A stretch of DNA of 64,000 bases from Pseudomonas subflava (GTDB taxonomy: Bacteria; Pseudomonadota; Gammaproteobacteria; Pseudomonadales; Pseudomonadaceae). The stretch spans positions 124,001 through 188,000 of the forward strand of contig NZ_JAMXBF010000005.1 in assembly GCF_023823685.1 (NCBI RefSeq). Reading direction: 5' to 3'. Below are positions 61,922 to 64,000 of this stretch, piece after piece. The translations under genes and the position numbers were made by a program. The notes beneath the pieces were generated by a model. It saw only the letters and a program-made list of their open reading frames with translations. It was not told where the DNA came from and made no database searches. The first letter of the stretch is position 1. Every line of letters starts with the position of its first letter.

Positions 61922-64000
61922 ATGCCTGAATCCTTTGCTGCCAGCCTGCGCCTGGCGCCCGATGCCCTGACCCGTCCCTGCGCCCCCGACCAGTTCAACT
62001 TCACCACCACCGACGATCTCGAGCCATTCCGCGGCGTGCTCGGTCAGGAGCGCGCCGTCGAGGCGCTGCAGTTCGGCGTGGCCATGCCGCGTCCGGGCTA
62101 CAACGTGTACGTCATGGGCGAGCCGGGTACCGGGCGCTTCTCCTTCGTGCAGCGCTACCTCAAGGCGGAGGCCAAGCGCCAGGCCACGCCGGTGGACCGG
62201 GTCTACGTCAACCATTTCGACGAGCCGCGCGAGCCCCGCGCGCTGGAACTGCCGCCCGGCACCGCGGCCGAGTTCGTCGCCGACATCGGCCACCTGATCG
62301 ACAACCTGCTGGCCACGTTCCCGGCGGTCTTCGAGACGCCGACCTTCCAGCAGAAGAAGAGCGCCATCGACCGCGTGTTCAACCAGCGCTACGACAAGGC
62401 CCTCGACCTGATCGAGAAGCTCGCGCTGGAAAAGGAAGTGGCGCTGTACCGCGACAGTGCCAACATCGCCTTCACCCCGATGCGCGATGGCAAGGCGCTG
62501 GACGAGGCGGACTTCGCCCAACTGCCGGAAGTCGAGCGCGAGCGCTTCCACCAGGACATCGCCCTGCTGGAGGAGCGCCTCAACGAGGAGCTGGCCAGCC
62601 TGCCGCAGTGGAAGCGTGAGAGCAGCAACAGCCTGCGCCAGCTCAACGAAGAGACCATCACCCTGGCCCTGCAGCCGCTGCTCGCGCCGCTCTCGGAAAA
62701 GTACGCCGAGAATGCCGGCGTCTGCGCCTACCTGCAGGCGGTGCAGGTCAACCTGCTGAAGACGGTGGTCGACCAGCTGCTGGACGACAAGCCGGATGCC
62801 CAGCGTCGCGAGATGCTCGAGGACCAGTACTGCCCGAGCCTGGTGGTCGGTCATCACGTCGACGGCGGCGCGCCGGTGGTGTTCGAGCCGCACCCGACCT
62901 ACGACAACCTGTTCGGCCGCATCGAATACAGCACCGACCAGGGCGCGCTCTACACCAGCTACCGCCAGCTGCGCCCGGGCGCGCTGCACCGGGCCAACGG
63001 CGGGTATCTGGTGGTGGAGGCGGAGAAGCTGCTGAGCGAGCCCTTCGTCTGGGACGCGCTCAAGCGCGCGCTGCATTCGCGCCAGCTGAAGATGGAATCG
63101 CCACTGGGCGATTTCGGCCGCATCGCCACCGTGACGCTGAGCCCGCAGGTGATCCCGCTGCAGCTCAAGGTGATCATCATCGGTTCGCGGCAGCTCTACT
63201 ACACGCTGCAGGACCTGGATTCCGACTTCCAGGAGATGTTCCGCGTGCTGGTCGATTTCGACGAGGAGATCCCCGTCGCCGAGGACAGCCTCGAACAGTT
63301 CGCCCAACTGCTGAAGACGCGCACCTCGGAGGAGGGCATGGCGCCGCTGAGCGCCGCCGCGGTGGCGCGCCTGGCGACCTACAGCGCGCGCCTGGCCGAA
63401 CACCAGGGCCGACTGTCGGCGCGCATCGGCGATCTGTTCCAGCTGGTCAGCGAGGCGGATTTCGTGCGCCAGCTGGCCGGTGATGCGGTGACCGACGTCG
63501 GCCACATCGAGCGCGCGCTCAAGGCCAAGTCCGACCGCACCGGGCGCGTCTCGGCGCGGATCATCGATGACATGCTGGCCGGCATCATCCTGATCGACAC
63601 GGCCGGCGAGGCCATCGGCAAATGCAACGGCCTGACCGTGCTGCAGGTGGGCGACTCGGCCTTCGGCGTGCCGGCGCGCATTTCCGCCACCGTCTACCCG
63701 GGCGGCAGCGGCATCGTCGATATCGAGCGCGAGGTCAGCCTGGGCCAGTCGATCCACTCCAAGGGGATTATGATCGTCACCGGCTTCCTCGGCAGCCGCT
63801 ACGCCCAGGAGTTTCCCCTGGAGATTTCCGCGAGCATCGCGCTGGAGCAGTCGTACGGCTACGTCGACGGCGACAGCGCCTCGCTGGGCGAGGTCTGCAC
63901 CCTGATCTCGGCCCTCTCGCGCACCCCGCTCAAGCAATGCTTCGCCATCACCGGCTCGATCAACCAGTTCGGCGAGGTGCAGGCGGTCGGTGGTGTCAAC
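61922..64000 (+). CDS. Lon-like ATP-dependent protease, 3' end cut by window edge
   Basis: The first 693 residues are visible with no stop. An AAA domain (about 40-330) and a Lon_C-type protease domain (about 560 to the edge) are present. The P-loop reads GEPGTGRFSF, with Arg in place of the usual Lys, which is common in this YcbZ/LonH-like group. The protease part has TGRVSARIIDDMLAGIILIDTAGEAIGKCNGLTVL, and VDGDSASLGE carrying the catalytic Ser near residue 651. The matching Lys lies beyond the window. Target proteins are unknown. AAGGAC precedes the ATG; rtcB is divergent, 215 bases away. Confidence 0.9.
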   Translation, partial: MPESFAASLRLAPDALTRPCAPDQFNFTTTDDLEPFRGVLGQERAVEALQFGVAMPRPGYNVYVMGEPGTGRFSFVQRYLKAEAKRQATPVDRVYVNHFDEPREPRALELPPGTAAEFVADIGHLIDNLLATFPAVFETPTFQQKKSAIDRVFNQRYDKALDLIEKLALEKEVALYRDSANIAFTPMRDGKALDEADFAQLPEVERERFHQDIALLEERLNEELASLPQWKRESSNSLRQLNEETITLALQPLLAPLSEKYAENAGVCAYLQAVQVNLLKTVVDQLLDDKPDAQRREMLEDQYCPSLVVGHHVDGGAPVVFEPHPTYDNLFGRIEYSTDQGALYTSYRQLRPGALHRANGGYLVVEAEKLLSEPFVWDALKRALHSRQLKMESPLGDFGRIATVTLSPQVIPLQLKVIIIGSRQLYYTLQDLDSDFQEMFRVLVDFDEEIPVAEDSLEQFAQLLKTRTSEEGMAPLSAAAVARLATYSARLAEHQGRLSARIGDLFQLVSEADFVRQLAGDAVTDVGHIERALKAKSDRTGRVSARIIDDMLAGIILIDTAGEAIGKCNGLTVLQVGDSAFGVPARISATVYPGGSGIVDIEREVSLGQSIHSKGIMIVTGFLGSRYAQEFPLEISASIALEQSYGYVDGDSASLGEVCTLISALSRTPLKQCFAITGSINQFGEVQAVGGVN

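Noticed and set aside
60519-61970. Open frame antisense to rtcB
   Set aside because: Opposite a fully conserved RtcB and lacks any motif.

Overview
The window is GC-rich, densely packed chromosomal DNA from a gamma-proteobacterium. Gene content and order point to Pseudomonas: a TtgABC/MexAB-OprM-type efflux operon with a divergent ttgR-like repressor and operator, CioAB with a DUF2474 partner, the run cstA-ybdD-yjiA / mapZ-like PilZ / radA / mscL / fpr / dctP-like / rlmG, and morA beside glyA. An AlgE/PsmE-type mannuronan C5-epimerase suggests an alginate-modifying pseudomonad outside the P. aeruginosa core. The species cannot be fixed from the sequence alone. I see no rRNA, tRNA, CRISPR array, prophage or transposase gene.

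Layout. 1-3.6 kb (minus strand): orphan-looking type I restriction subunit hsdR, followed by a winged-helix protein and an AbiEii-like nucleotidyltransferase that runs off the left edge; this is defence/accessory DNA. 3.7-11 kb: metabolic genes (flavoprotein, class V aminotransferase, histone-deacetylase-like hydrolase) and a tightly overlapping GNAT / double-domain SagB oxidoreductase / TesB / HAD operon. A 183-bp element with terminal inverted repeats lies just before this operon, and a decayed relative lies on the other side of the deacetylase gene. 11-19.5 kb: YpfJ-like metallopeptidase, DUF411, DUF4345, then ttgR and ttgABC with operator and terminator. 19.6-27 kb: small membrane protein, NCS2 permease-trmA, DJ-1 protein-lipoprotein, a secreted CSLREA beta-helix protein, and a MerR/CDF/DUF3703 metal-resistance cluster. 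27-33.7 kb: cioAB-DUF2474 with an Anr-like box, then a divergent Fur-boxed FecI/FecR/TonB-receptor cell-surface signalling system. 33.7-47.3 kb: the conserved Pseudomonas housekeeping block, including two DUF465 genes with a perfect Anr/FNR box between them. 47.3-52.2 kb: a 1610-residue epimerase with a built-in SGNH-type acetylhydrolase-like module. 52.4-64 kb: glyA, morA, ettA, gluconokinase, rtcB and a Lon-like protease cut by the right edge.

Themes. Regulation by oxygen (Anr boxes at cioA and DUF465), iron (Fur box at fecI), metals (MerR promoter) and hydrophobic toxicants (TtgR operator) can be read directly from sites in the DNA. Three c-di-GMP proteins are present: MorA, a stand-alone EAL protein and a MapZ-like PilZ adaptor. 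Dispersed palindromic GTAGGGTG...CACCCTAC repeats occur in at least four places. Long antisense ORFs opposite hsdR, ttgB, morA and rtcB are GC-codon artefacts.
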